Shown here: piece by piece, positions 36,355-49,438 of the stretch
How positions within the stretch are numbered: position 1 is the first letter of the stretch
How the letters are laid out: each line of letters begins with the position of its first letter
Assembly: GCF_008831285.2 (NCBI RefSeq)
Contig: NC_045139.1
Location: 542,204 to 602,203 of the forward strand
Direction: 5' to 3'
Origin: Nymphaea colorata
Lineage: Eukaryota; Streptophyta; Magnoliopsida; Nymphaeales; Nymphaeaceae
Length of the DNA stretch: 60,000 bases
Program-made: the position numbers and the translations under genes
Notes under the pieces: model-generated
The model's database searches: none
The model's input: only the letters and a program-made list of their open reading frames with translations
What the model was told of the DNA's origin: nothing

Positions 36355-38451
36355 TGGCAACTCTTGTGGATCCTCCAAATGGAGTTGGAAACAAAGGCAA
36401 ACATTATTACTCAATGTGGCAAACATTGTTTGAGGTAGACACAAAGTACATCCCAATAAAGCCAATTGGTAGAGGAGCATACGGTATAGTTTGTTCCTCA
36501 ATTAATAGAGAAACTAATGAAAAGGTTGCTATCAAGAAGATACATAATGCCTTTGACAATCGTGTGGATGCACTCAGAACTCTGAGAGAATTAATGCTTC
36601 TTCGTCATCTTAGACATGAAAATGTGATTGCTTTGAAGGATATTATGCTGCCTACAAATAGGAGTAACTTTAGGGATGTCTATCTGGTTTATGAACTCAT
36701 GGACACTGATTTGCATCAAATTATCAAGTCTTCTCAGGCTCTTTCGAACGATCATTGCCAGTATTTCCTGTTTCAGGTATGTCCTTTCTCATACTAGCAC
36801 ATTACAATGACATTAAAGGAATTCAATTTTTTTTTAGATGCTGCGCAGCTGCAGTATGCAAGAAGTGCTTCAAGAGTTTTTCTGAATCTCTTCAGTTGTT
36901 CCATTGCTAACACAAACTTGGTTAGGTCTTTCTTGAAGGAAACTAATCACTTCATGCATGACATATAAAATTGTTACTCCTAAATTCAATTGCAATGCAA
37001 ATAATAATGTTTTGTTCTGCATTTTGCATCTTTTTCCCTCTGTTTTTCATTTCCTTCGCTCTGGTGCTTCTAATGTTGAAATGTGCCATTCATGGCTTCA
37101 GGCTTTTCGTATGTTGCCATTGATAGAGTAACATATCTCGCACATGCACACATATATGCATTCTGGAAGGATGAACAAAGCAGATGATTCTATTTCAGGC
37201 ATAGTGGGTGCAGGATTATCCATTTATTTTCCACCAAAAAAGAAACAACAGATAAGAAAATCTTTTTTGTGATCTGAAGCTAATGCTTTCCATGGTGTAG
37301 AAGAAATTTTCCCTGTAGTCAGACTTAATTTCCTTCCTTTATAATTTTCTTCTCTTTTCTCTGTTAGGACCATCATAGTTCTTTGCTTCTCATTGGCACC
37401 ATCCGGAAACAAATGACAGACCTCAAGAATGAACTTTCTGCTAAAGTCATTGATCTAATAATGTTTTTTATCTACTTGCAAAGCTCTATCATCTTCTAAC
37501 TTTATTTTCCTGGAACTCTTGTTAGTCATTTCTTGATCTTGAAATTTTGGGTACTTAATATTCTTTAATCACATCTGAATTTGAAATGTCTACATGAAAA
37601 AGTATAATCCAGATCATGTACAAGGCAATAATGACTGATCTAACTCTGACTGGGTGGTCCTCTAGTGTTTTGTCAATTTAACCATCTATTCTCAGGGGAC
37701 ATGCTTGTTTCCCCAAGCTTTGGTATGTAATCATGATATACTGTTGATGGATACTTTGATATTTTGGCAGTTGCTTAGAGGCCTCAAATACTTGCACTCA
37801 GCTAACATCCTCCACCGTGACTTAAAGCCTGGCAACCTCCTTGTGAATGCAAACTGTGACTTGAAAATCTGTGACTTCGGCCTTGCTCGCACCAGCAGTG
37901 GCAAGGGAGAGTTCATGACGGAGTATGTTGTGACACGCTGGTATCGGGCACCTGAGCTCCTCTGCTGTGACAACTATGGCCCCTCCATTGACGTCTGGTC
38001 TGTTGGATGTATTTTTGCTGAGCTGCTGGGACGGAAACCAATTTTCCCTGGAAAGGAATGTCTCGATCAACTGAAGCTGATAATCAATGTCTTGGGCAGC
38101 ATGGATGACTGCAATTTCGATTTCATTGACAACCCAAGGGCTCGGAAATACCTAAAGTCCTTGCCTTTCTCTCCTGGAACTCCATTGACACGACTCTATC
38201 CACATGCAAACCCATTGGCAATTGACTTGCTACAGAGAATGCTTGTATTTGATCCATCAAAGAGAATTAGTGTCGCTGATGCGCTCCAGCATCCATACAT
38301 GGCACCCCTCTATGATCCAAGGCTTGATCCACCGGCACAGGTACCAATTATTCTTGACCTAGATGAGGACCTGAGTGAAGATATGATTAGAGAGTTGATG
38401 TGGAAGGAAATGCTTCACTATCATCCAGAGGTTACCCTAGCCAACTCATAG
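36354..38451 (+). CDS. Group C mitogen-activated protein kinase (MPK1/2/7/14 type)
   Basis: Ser/Thr kinase of the plant MAPK cascade, activated by a MAPK kinase through dual phosphorylation. Exons 36354-36776 and 37771-38451 join after FLFQ (donor GTATGT, acceptor TTGGCAG), giving 367 aa, the two-exon layout and length of group C. Visible: Gly-rich loop IGRGAYGIV (38-46), Lys61 in [13 protein letters not shown] (156-163, catalytic Asp158), DFG (176-178), TEY activation motif (191-193), APE (201-203), and [14 protein letters not shown] near the end of the kinase core. The N-terminal [17 protein letters not shown] and C-terminal [16 protein letters not shown] segments are hallmarks of group C. 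APE is followed by two Leu rather than the three I recall for this group. All catalytic residues are present, so it should be functional. Group members are linked to stress and abscisic-acid signalling downstream of MKK3. Confidence 0.95.
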
Positions 38452-39024
38452 ACTGTCTCAAGCCCGACATTTTTAGCTTTATATGATGTGGAGAAAAGAA
38501 GCTAATATGGTGCTGTAATATACAGTCCTAAATTATCCCAGGAAGTTGAGAAGCATTTTAGGAAAGGTATTTGCTGTAACTCCTGGCGCAAACTTGTGTT
38601 AGAGTTTTTCTACTAATAATGCACGTCTTCTTTGAAGATTTTACGTGGTAAGCGTGTTTTTGGCTTAAAATCTGTATATATTGTCTGTAAGAGTATGTAT
38701 TGTACATTTGATATGTGATCATGCGACGGTATTTTGTTAAGATGAAAGGTTATAATGCATCTTTGTTGTTTCGTCTTTGAAGTATTCATGTCAGACTTTA
38801 TCCAAGGCGTACTCTGGAGTGAAAATTTTATCTGAAATTGTTGGGCTGCAGTCTCATAACTTTAGTCTTCTTTCCTGTGTGTGTGTGTGTGTGTGGGCGG
38901 CTGCACACCCTCACATCTCGTTTTTTTATGAGTCATTCATAAGATCATATTTATAGGGTTAAATTGCATTAAATGTCTGAATTTACTTCAAGGGGTCTGA
39001 CTTTTGTTTGTGACCTAAGCGGTG

Positions 39025-39057
<33 letters not shown>

Positions 39058-40295
39058 ACGCACAGACAGGCAGACACATGTCCTAAAAGCAGATCAAGTT
39101 AACAAGACAATTGGATTAATTCGTAGTTTCAGATCTACCACATTAGCTATGAACGGATTATATAGGTGTGATTCAAGGCTACAAAGAACTCTAAAAGAAA
39201 ACATGAACACTTGGCATATGGTGGGTAGCGGCAGACGTCTTGGGAAAAAACATAGCGCGTCCTGCAGGCTGCAAGTGCACCCTAAATGTGTCAAGAATAA
39301 ATGTCAAATTTAATACATTTTCCTTTCTTAGATATTAGTACATTTTTCCTTTCTTAGATGTGCATTTCTAACCTCATCAGGGAAGCGTCCGTAAGACTTT
39401 GCTCTTTGATATAATGTAAGATCACCTGTAAGAAAAGGACACGGCGGAAGCCAGAAGGAATTCTATATTACAGATCGCTTGACGGTGGAGGTCTGGAGAC
39501 TCGAAGGACAGACCTCCAGCTTGGACACCAAAGCTTGATTAATGTTTTTGATTTGATGTACAGTTTATGTATCTTTCCTTACTGTTTCTTTACTGTTTTT
39601 CGTATGGTTTATACAGATTGCCCTTATTTTGCAATGAACGGGTATCTGCCTACCCAGCTTATTTGAATTATACGCATTGACTGATCAATGACTGGTGTGT
39701 TCCGGATATGTGTCTCACATGGACTATATAAATGGAGCAAATTTTTTTGACGTAAAATGACACAATTAGGATTTGTCACCCATTTTGGCGGAACATCCAC
39801 GATTTTCCTTTGATGGATGACATGATCCCTATGTCCAGCATCGCTGAGCCGGGGAAGAAATATCTAACACCGACAGATCAATCACCGATACGAGCTCACT
39901 TGGTCTCAGCTCAAGCTTTGCAAAGCTTTAGGTTCCATAAAGGTCGCCTGTGCAGGTAACTGAGTCGACACAATCTACCATGCTTTTTTATATAAGCAAG
40001 AGAGAAGCTCAAACATGTTGATCAAGATCATTGTGAATCCGATCTGGGTCCATGGCAGTTGGGGACTTGGAGATAGGGCTTCTTAATCATGACAGAAATG
40101 GTGCACACCATTATTCGAGCTTTGAACAGACATGAAAAAGAGACCCGCCTCATGGACTCCAACTGGCAACAGGCATGCTCATTTCTGCTTGCTTATGATC
40201 AACTTGTACTTGCACTTCCACTCTGGCTAGCCTGCAATCTCTTGGTTGGTGGTAAATCTTCTGCTGCATTAAAGCCATGGATTTTTTTCCCCTTT
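38452..40295. other. MAPK 3' UTR and intergenic DNA
   Basis: The first 200-300 bp after the stop should be 3' UTR, with AATAAT at about 38615. A GT repeat lies at 38877-38895 and a (TA)n tract at 39024-39051. A 91-codon frame at 40089-40364 has no family resemblance. Confidence 0.5.
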
Positions 40296-40299
40296 CTTT

Positions 40300-40585
40300 A
40301 TGGGCAGTTTGGAAACAGTAACATTATGTTACTGTCTTATACATTTAGCCCAAAAATTAGTTAGATTCGATGAACACTTTAAAAAATATTTCATGAATCT
40401 GCCCCATTTTTTGAGGCCGATGCATGAAGCAGTTTGACAGTTGAAACACTATGTGAATGTTTCATGTATCTACCCAAAGATTAGAGTAAATTCATGGAAC
40501 ACTAGAACTAGGTATTCATGAATCAGCCATAATCTTTAGTGCAGATTCATGTAACACTTACAAAGTGCTCAATTTGACAATCCCT
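40300..40585. mobile_element. MITE-like relic with TTCATGAATC motifs
   Basis: It starts GCAGTTTGGAAACAGTAAC and contains five or more ATTCATGAA / TTCATG motifs in both orientations, like the interior of 4158-4835 minus its nested insert. The length (about 290 bp) matches. The right end is weak (AATTTGACAATCCCTTAA), so the borders are approximate. Confidence 0.4.
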
Positions 40586-40589
40586 TAAG

Positions 40590-43500
40590 AAACGTAGCAT
40601 AGTTTCAAGATTTGAATTTTGGAAAAGAAGAGAAGAAAACAAAGAAAAATATGCTGATAAGAGTTTAGAAAGGTCCAAAAATTGGTTGACCATGTGTTGT
40701 GAAAAAATGAGTACCCAAGAATCGGCAGATTCAAATTAAAATGGATACATTATTAACTCCAACAAAGGAGGTCATTCAGGACTTCCTGACAGTGTTTGAG
40801 CTTTTGTTGAATCAGCAAAACTGCAAAGCTTTTGTGTGTCTGGTTGAGCGAGAGAAGTATTCCGCTGGGGTCGAAGGAAGGAGTGCTGAAAGCCACTCAT
40901 TGGTAAATAAGCTGCAAATCAAGCCATAGAAACCTTTAGCTACTGATCTGTAGCACAATGCAAGCGCGCAGGATATACTAGTCGTAGTGAAGAGAAGATG
41001 AATTTAGTAGACATGCGATTTTCCCTTTCTACTAGATATACTTTTTCGCACAGTACATAAATACTGGAAAATACAAAAGGTTTAATTTTTTTTGTTTATG
41101 TGTGCCATGAAGAAACTGTTCTAGAAGGATACGCTTAAGAATTCTTGCAACAACCTGAATTTGTAGTTTTTTTATCAACAATTCACTTTCTGGCTGCCCA
41201 ACCTTTAAGTTACTGCATCTAATGAACTGCATTCATGATTTCTTTCTTGAGCAACTCATTTGAACTAATACAGTCTTTGTTCCTATATGAACTCAATTTT
41301 AGCACCAAACAAGTTTTGGAAATATGACTTATGAAAAACAGCACGAAGCGTCTATTGGTCGTCTCAATCAAACTCATTCTCTCCACCTCTTTAGCAACTA
41401 CCAATCCCTGGTCTCTTCAATCGCAACAAGTCCTCTCCCATTCCCAGAACAAACAGTCGCTTGACCGCGTCAGGATGGTGCCTAGACTCGGTCAATTGAG
41501 TCCACTGCAAGGACTGGCACTGGATTCGGTCGCAGGTAGATTTGCTATTGGTGGCATAGGTCCCTGGATATGGAACTGGTTAGGAAACAAATATAATAGT
41601 CGAAGTTTCTCTCTCTTTCTTTTTTTTTTTTTAGTTGAGAAGTGGGATTGGTTAGTCTCCTACTGAATTACGCTAGGACACTCCTTGGGTTATTGAACTT
41701 TTGACAGCCTTTAACTCGAAGAACTTAAGTTCCCAGTAATGGACTTGAGGCGACCAGTCAAAACATGACTCCTATCTTGTCAGTCTAACACATTCAAAAA
41801 ACTGCGTGAGTTTTCTTAGCTATCGTAGTAGCACATTAAAATTAGGCAGTCAAGTTTCAAGTCAGAGCATGTTCTACGCAGATATGCCATATGCATATGA
41901 AGCTCTGGAAACGTATATCCTCGAGTCTAAAATGCATGGAAAACCATCTTGGCGTTACTTCCTCATGCTTTAAAGGGCCTCATAAGAAGTTCTCAAGGGT
42001 CATTCATTGGTTTTCAAGACAGATAGCATCTGTAACAGAACTCAGAGGCTGAGATACATCAAAGGCTTCATCCGTTGTGGTTGGTAGCCATTCATCTAAG
42101 CCGATAAACAGCATCCAAGGCGCACCTGCTCATATCTCCAATCAAATCTACTGCATTTTAACTGCATTTTACCACCCTTGCTTTGGCGGATGTGACAAAG
42201 TAGCTTTGATTCTGGGTGACCTAAGGATAGCCTTTTCCTCAAATACCATGAGCATATGGTAAAGGCATTTGAACACCACCGGAAGCACCAGGGTCCCTCC
42301 ATACTTTTCTAATTTTCTCTCACAACAAATATTTATGCTCCAAGAAGAGCAACAAAGCAAAAGCATGGCTGCCTACTATGCTTTCATTGCGCAACTTTGT
42401 TCCTTGTTGTGAAATTGTGCTTTCTTAATAAGAAACCAAAAGAGAGGTCACAAGACAAGATCTGCCACTTTAACTCTTTAGCTTTTTCATCTAAGGAGGC
42501 CCATCAGTGGAAAAGGAAACCTTGGGTCTAGATAAGCTTAGCTAGGCAGTCAAATATAAGCAGTGTTTGACTTTTTTGGAACTTGACAATGAGGGTGGTG
42601 GTCAGTACCAATATAAATGGCATTATATATTCTGTGCAAAGTTTATCCAACCTTGGGTTTATGAAGTTCATATCAAGCAAGAAGCTTCCCAGAAAGATGG
42701 TAGAAGCAAACAAATCTTGACCATTGATAAAAGGCATGAAAGCCAACAGTATTGAAAGGAAAAGAAGAAGCAACACACTCATATCCTAAAGTATTTGTCA
42801 TCTTCTATGGATAGAAATCTCCATTCTTTGGCAACACGGATGCAGTTGGTTTGGTAGGTAAGGCAGCTTAATGGCACTTTTCCAAAAATCGCAGGAAGTT
42901 GGCACTTTTAGGTTTGAGAACTACTTTTTAACATGCTAAGACGTTGGGAGTTGTGAATTCTAGAAGCTCTTACAGATCAGAAACTTAACTAACAAAGGAA
43001 ATCCAAAAGAATGTGCTCTCATTTAATGTGACTCATTAATGGGCCTTTGTTGCAAATAAGTGTCACCAATTATAACAGGAATGGCTTGGGCTTCATAGGA
43101 ACAGGTTTTCACAATCTACACTGTCAGAGGAAGGAAGCTACAATAAGCAATTAGAGCTTGTCTGTAAGGTCAAAGATGCAACAGTTTTAGTGAAACAACC
43201 TTAGTTACTCTATATTTCAAACAGTATACTGAATTTAATTGACAAAGGGCATGTGCATGTTGATGTAAACATTTCTGTCAGATCATAATTCGGGCAATGT
43301 CTTTTGGCTGCTTACTGTTAAGTTATCCTTGTTAGTAAATATATATTTCTCTCCTCTCCTAAACCTACTTGACAAGTTGGTGGAAAATGATGGAGAACAG
43401 GAAGCTATGTAATGACATAACATCTGGCTGCTTTCAAGTAAATTCCTCATACTGAAAGAAACGTTTGGAGGTTGGGGGCATGTCTTTCACTAAAGCTGAA

Positions 43501-43675
43501 AAAAAAGGATACGGAATCAAAGGTGCACTAGCTGAGTGGAAGAACATGTTTCATATGTAGATGAAATAAAGGTACGAAAACAATGTATTCAATGGATGTG
43601 TACATGTTACCAGTTGGCATATCTATAAGATTGTACAATCTTGAGAAACAGAAAATGACATGTATATATACATCA
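40590..43675. other. Intergenic, nothing recognised
   Basis: Short frames only (for example 41331-41666, 111 codons, interrupted by a T-rich run). No domain, RNA gene or element end recognised. Confidence 0.45.
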
Positions 43676-44007
43676 GCCACATTGGGAGAGAGAAAGAGAG
43701 AGCGAGTGAGTGATAAGGAGAGAGAGAGAGAGACGTATTATGACTCGCTTCTTCTGATATAGCTAGTTACTTTACTTAGCCTTTGAGGAAAATAGAAGAA
43801 AAGTGGAAGGGAAAGAAAAAAATGGCTTTAGCTGGTCGATGGGAGTAGGGGACCCTTGCTGCCATTGTCTTCCCCTTACTGCCTCTTTTCCTTCACTAAA
43901 AGCAAGTGAAAGCTACAAAGATACACACTTGTTACAGAAGTACGAAAATTTCTCTGAAGGCCTTTTCAAAGATGTCCTTTTCCTCCGCAGAGCCCTCTGT
44001 CCCCTCT

Positions 44008-44011
<4 letters not shown>

Positions 44012-44091
<80 letters not shown>

Positions 44092-44101
44092 TTATATATA
44101 T
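44012..44101. repeat. (CT)n(TA)n compound microsatellite
   Basis: About 29 bp of CT run into about 60 bp of TA with periodic TATATTTATA interruptions. GA-rich sequence precedes it at 43685-43733. Confidence 0.95.
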
Positions 44102-44393
44102 GCACTTATGGCCTATTTGGCAGGCAATCATACCCTCCTTGAATAGACAATCAGGCTAAACTGCCCATTTACTATTATATAAACAGACCATTGAAATTTT
44201 GTGGGGGTCTATGATTCAGACAGCCATTTGATCGAAGAGCCATCGATTTTGAATAAGGAGGGCGTGCTGTAAGGAATATCAAGATACAACCAAAATAGAT
44301 TGGTTCATTGACCAGATTTGTATATAATATATATTTGAAGTTATTGGAAAGCACTTTCTCTTTCTGATTATGCCTTCAAAGACGAGAACAAAG

Positions 44394-44395
<2 letters not shown>

Positions 44396-44432
<37 letters not shown>
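44396..44432. repeat. (CT)n microsatellite
   Basis: An uninterrupted CT run of about 36 bp, followed by CA-rich sequence (44436-44500). Confidence 0.95.
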
Positions 44433-44433
<1 letters not shown>

Positions 44434-44499
44434 ACGCACTCACACACAGATATACAACGCCGACACAGACAGGTGTGCGCACGCACGCACACAGACATA

Positions 44500-47090
44500 C
44501 CAACAATTATAGAGGCTGTTCCTTGGGCGGTATGAAGAAATTAACTCCAATCATCTTCCTATTTTCATACCCATCATTAGACTTTGCGCAGATCAATGAT
44601 TAATAGATTCTGCACTATTGAAGGCAAGCGGCGATAAGAAGGTGAGAGATTAACATGATCAGCACGGCAGCCTGTTCTCCATCTGCGCATCTGTCCAAGA
44701 AAGAAGGAAGAATGTTCGTAAGTTCAAACTGTGGTTGCAAATACTTCAGGCGTAATGAAGCTTGAATTACAGCAATGCACCTAGAAAGGCTCTGCCGACC
44801 TACCTAAGTAGAGGAATGAGCTTGAGACATTCAAGAAATGCCAAAGAGTCGGACACTGATGTATAAGTTCTCTCCTGCTATAAGGCCAAGGCAATGGAGA
44901 AACCTTTTCTTTTGCAGGTTTCAGGATCTGGCAGCCTTAATCACGACTTTACAAACATAAACTTTCTTGGCAAGTGGGATCCAAATTAAAGTCCCATTAG
45001 AAGAAAAGTTTAAAACTTTAAACACTGAAAGACTTTCAAAGCTACAGCAATTAATGTAGCTTTAATGTACACAAAATCAAGTTACTGCTGAGGAATAATG
45101 CGTCCTCAAAGTCCCCATCATGTTCCGCTTGTACCATTCCTCTAAATTGCACATGCACCAATCAATCTAGAGGCTTCTCTTTTGTTTCTCTCGTTTTTTT
45201 TTTTTCTATCGGATTTTCTTTTTGATTTTGCCTTTTCCCCCATATGCTTTACCTTTCGTATCTTGAAAGGATTTCTGCAACACCATACAAGCGTGGCCGA
45301 GGAAGTGGCGCTTTCTGTGCAGAGATCCACTTTTTTTCACAGGCCAACTTGGTCAATATCAAACAGTGGAAGCAAACTCATTTCCCCCAGCAAATAGCAG
45401 GCCTGCGGGCTTTGGCCCTTTCCGCGAACCAGATTCTCAGAGAGGGGTGTTGAGGAAAACAAAACAAATTCAGTAAACCTTTTAAGAGCACCATATGTCA
45501 ATTTTTTCGACCAATTTTTTTAATTATTTTGATTCTTTATTTTGATTTGTTTTTTCTACATTTATTTATTTATTCACTTTAAATTACCTGTTTAATGTTT
45601 TGGTCGATTCATTATAGCCTTGTTGATTTGGTTTGTGAACTGGTTTTAGTGGTCGTTCTTTGTATTCTCAATGGGGTTGGCGCAACAAATGGAGCGGGAC
45701 TGATAAGAAATCAGTTTTCGTTTCAAATTTATATGACATAAACTCTTTGTGCTACAAAAAGAAGTAGAGGGTATCGATGTGCAAGTTGAAATATAGTGGG
45801 CGGTGTCTCCTTAAAGCACTAAAAGCAACCCCGTAGTGGCGTTGTCACCCTAAGACACTAAAAGCAACCCTGAAAGGATGGAGAAAATAGAGGTTTCTAC
45901 CTTGGCGGTGGAGTTAGCCTCTACACACCATAAAGCATTGGTAAAAATAATTTTGATCTATGACTCTTGTTGTGGTAGAGTTCAAACCTCCACGGGCACA
46001 GATTTCCTTGTACAAGGAAAACAAGTTCTTAACCTGGAAGGGGAGGAGAAAGGGCCAACCAGTTTGATGCAAGTTGGGTAGCGAAGATGTCTCTCAACTC
46101 AGGTTGCTTGTACTTTCTGGTTACGAGGAAACCGGTCTTTGGGCTAACTAGGCTCGGTTCTTTTCAAGTTGAAGAAGGCCAAGAGTTCAATACTGTTGCA
46201 GGTGTATCTCTGTCGCCACTAGATTGAAGTATTAAGCGAAGTTGTCGTTCCCGCATGCACAAAAGTTCGGATTAATGCACCGAAACCTGAAGATCGTATC
46301 CGAGCTGTTGACATCCCTACTGAGTACTGATCGAACGTGATATGGAATCATTCCATATTTTTTGCAGGCGGATGCACGCGAACATTGTTGGGGTTAACAT
46401 CTGTCCTCCATTTTTTGGCAACTATGGTTGATGGCACCCTGGCATCCACTGGGCTGAATTTTAACTCCCCCACACACTGAATTCCACTTTTCCCCAATGC
46501 CATACTTTTCCTTTCATGCAGAAAGTTGTTTGAAAGTTACCCCACAAAAATGGGTTGCTCTTCTTGTATGTTTCATGTGCTAAAGTTCAGGTAGTTGTGT
46601 TCTACCTGTTGAAGAGGTGGTCCTATGATATGATATGGGCACCTTTTACTTTCTAGTGAGGTTCTCTCACACACACATATATGCATGCATGCACACACAC
46701 ACACACACTCTGAAATTGCGGACAGCATGTGGACAAGTGTCCTCTTGGTAAAAACCCTAAAGTTCGCCATTGGCTCCACGGGCTTGCCTACCTATCTGGA
46801 AGTACATCCAACTTTAACCTCGCAGCTTATGTGGCACATGCGTCCGCGCGTGCAGGGTGCAAGTTCATATGAGAGTGCGCATTTTTCAGAAAAATATAGA
46901 CAGGTGTGTGTGCTAATAATCTTGGTCATTGAATATTTTTCATATTGGCAGTTAAGAGAACAAAAAAAAATGAGAATTATGACTAAAATGTCCTCTCTCT
47001 TTTTTTCTCTCTCTTTCTTTTACTCTCAATTGTCAATTGTAAAAAACCCAATAACCAAGTTCATTCTTATAGATCTAGCATCTAAGATCT
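44500..47090. other. Intergenic; short CA repeats
   Basis: GCATGCATGC plus (CA)n at 46680-46709. Open frames up to 135 codons (46685-47092, which begins inside the CA repeat) are unsupported. Nothing else recognised. Confidence 0.45.
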
Positions 47091-47091
47091 A

Positions 47092-47122
<31 letters not shown>

Positions 47123-47189
47123 ATTAAGAAGCAATGATTTTATCAATGGTTCAATGAAAAAGAAAACAAATTGTTGGTCGCAACATCTG

Positions 47190-47370
47190 TGAGTTTCGAG
47201 GGCAGAGGCAGGGGGCCTGGCAGGGACCATGGTCACACTTCAGATTTTTAGAAACTTAAAATTTTATATGTAAATTTTAAAAATTTTAGTTTAATCTTTA
47301 TAAAAAAAATTGAAAAATTATATTTCGACTCTTGTTAAAATTTTGAAATCATAGTGCGGTGCCTGCAATG
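47190..47370 (+). repeat. Relic of a dispersed repeat (GGGGGCC... GAAATC)
   Basis: A GGCAGAGGCAGGGGGCC start followed by AT-rich sequence with ATTTTGAAA and AAAATTATATTTCG. A related stretch is at about 54416-54560 (ATGCAGGGGTCATGG... TGAACGAATTATATTTTGG) and another partial one near 25440-25570. Ends are not definable. Confidence 0.4.
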
Positions 47371-47803
47371 ACAAAATCTTAGTTTTCACTTGTTGGCCTC
47401 TTACACTCCAAAAAGAGGCGAGCCTCTTGGGAATTAAAATAGTTTGGTAGTGCTGTGGTGGAATGTGACCCAGAGATCATTGAATTTCTTCATGCATTTT
47501 TCATCAAAGTAAAAGTTTTACAAAATTTTTGCCAAAAAATGAAGGACAAAAGGAACAATGATCAATAAGACAAAAGCTGAATACTTTATACTAAATTAAC
47601 TTTTGTGAAGCAATAACAGCCATAAAACCAAAAGTGCACCATAAATTTTTACCACTAATTAAGGACTTGTGAATTATTGCACTGCCTTATGTGTACTATT
47701 GGATATTTGGATCCAAAGAACCATTGTCATGACTCTCCTTCAACCTTTTTTTTTTCAGAAATATGAGACATTATTTAGTTTTGTCAACATCAAACTCCGA
47801 AAC

Positions 47804-47875
47804 AGTGGCGGACCTACAAATCATGCCGTGCATGCTTCGGTGTGCCCCTTAGCCAGAAATTTCTAACTCCGCTAC
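47804..47875. mobile_element. Short MULE-type MITE relic, copy 4
   Basis: AGTGGCGGACC on the left and ACTCCGCTAC on the right make short terminal inverted repeats of the GTGGCGGAG family. It is only about 72 bp long and has no clear target duplication. Confidence 0.4.
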
Positions 47876-48314
47876 CGTTCGTGAATTGAATAAGAAAACA
47901 CAGGTACAGACAATCTGACCACACATTTTTTTTAACAAGTTGTTCTTGTAAGGGGAAGAGATATAGTGTTAAACCCATCAGCACATGAGAAGATTCTTAG
48001 TTTTTTTTTTTTCTGGTTCTTTCTTTTCCTTTTGATCAAACATGATAACCACTATAAAATGGAAGGAAAAAAATATATAGTGGTTAATAACATTGTTTAA
48101 GTTGATCTAGGGCCACTGTCAATACTTTATGCTAATGGCCTACCACAGGCTAAAATAGGTAGGTATGTGCAGATATTGAGATTTACCTTGTTTGATTGAA
48201 GCATTATTGGGTACTGTGGAAACTCTGATAATTGTGTCTCTACTAGGGCATATTCTAATGGTCCAATGGAGCAATATGGTCTTACTGTCAATGAGAAAGT
48301 AGTTCAAATTCGTA

Positions 48315-48661
48315 GTCACATAAAACACGTTTTTTAAAAAAATGTGATAAATTAACTAGCTATTTAAAACTTTAAAAAAAAGTGTTTTTTAATGTGTTTT
48401 TCACGTTCTTTTCAATTTTCAGTTTTTTTTCCAATTTTTTTAATGTTCAATAGTTTTTTCATTTTCTATCTTTTGTTTGTTGCAAATTTACGGATCTTTT
48501 GATGTTTATGTTATTAGTTTCTCACTTATTTTATTTTTCCTTTATTTTTAGTTTTTTAACATTTTTAAAAATTTACTATATTTTTCTCATTTTTTTCATG
48601 TTGGTCGTAGTATACCCGAGAAAAACCTCGCCGTTTAAAACTCCGAGACATTATTTGTGAC
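48315..48661 (+). mobile_element. MITE family A, copy 3
   Basis: A 347-bp element starts GTCACATAAAACACG and ends ATTATTTGTGAC, matching 4208-4593 and the inverse of 11843-12209 throughout. TA precedes it but AT follows, so the right side of the target duplication has decayed or shifted. Confidence 0.7.
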
Positions 48662-48764
48662 ATGGTGAATCAAATAGATCTACTTATGGTGAAAGCTTGA
48701 GCTCTTTTACTTTTTTACTGGTTGGCGCGGTTATGTCATTGTAAACCACCTAAAATCTGTGTGT

Positions 48765-48900
48765 TTTTTTATTGTGTCATTTGATAATGGAAACAAAAAC
48801 AAACTATTTCGGATTCATGGAATATTGTAACATAGTATTCATGAATTTGCATCAATCTTTAAGACAAATTCATGTTAGCTAGGGAATATTTTTGTGATAA
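48765..48900. mobile_element. Fragment related to the hAT-like MITE
   Basis: TTTGATAATGGAAACAAAAAC followed by GGATTCATGGAATATTGTAACATAGTATTCATGAA-like sequence, similar to the interior at 40380-40560. Truncated, with no reliable ends. Confidence 0.3.
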
Positions 48901-49313
48901 CTGTAGTGATGAGACCTAGTGAGGCAAAGTCGCTTCCCTTAAAAAGTGGCTTCTCCATTTTATAAAAGAAATATTCCAATGAATCAATTCCGTAACTTTT
49001 ATTGAACCTAAATGCTAAATGGGCCATGTAAATAAGTGGTTTATATTAGAAAGTACAGTACTAACTAACTGTATACCCAATATTTTTGCATACATATGCG
49101 CGCAACTTGTAAGGTCATGTATGGCCACTCTCATCAAAAATATCTTCGATGTAAACATCCAAAAATGCCCTCTCAATTTAAAATTTTGACTACATTTTGT
49201 AGTGGGTTCATGTACCTTTTTTCGAACTTTCTTGACTTATATATCCATATTATATCTATATTACAACTTTTCCCAAATATGTGCTTCGTACATGCATGCA
49301 CATATAGCCACTT

Positions 49314-49314
<1 letters not shown>

Positions 49315-49370
<56 letters not shown>
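49315..49370. repeat. (TA)n microsatellite
   Basis: About 54 bp of TA without interruption. Confidence 0.95.
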
Positions 49371-49371
<1 letters not shown>

Positions 49372-49438
49372 TGGTTGGTAGCTGGTCGCGGGGTTCTGCC
49401 ATTGCTTCGATTAAGTTAAGCGTAGGAGCACCAATTTA

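Noticed and set aside
43906-44159. Ser/Leu- then Ile/Tyr-repeat open frames here and at similar places (24029-24292, 51529-51909, 55857-56096)
   Set aside because: Translations of (CT)n and (TA)n microsatellites.
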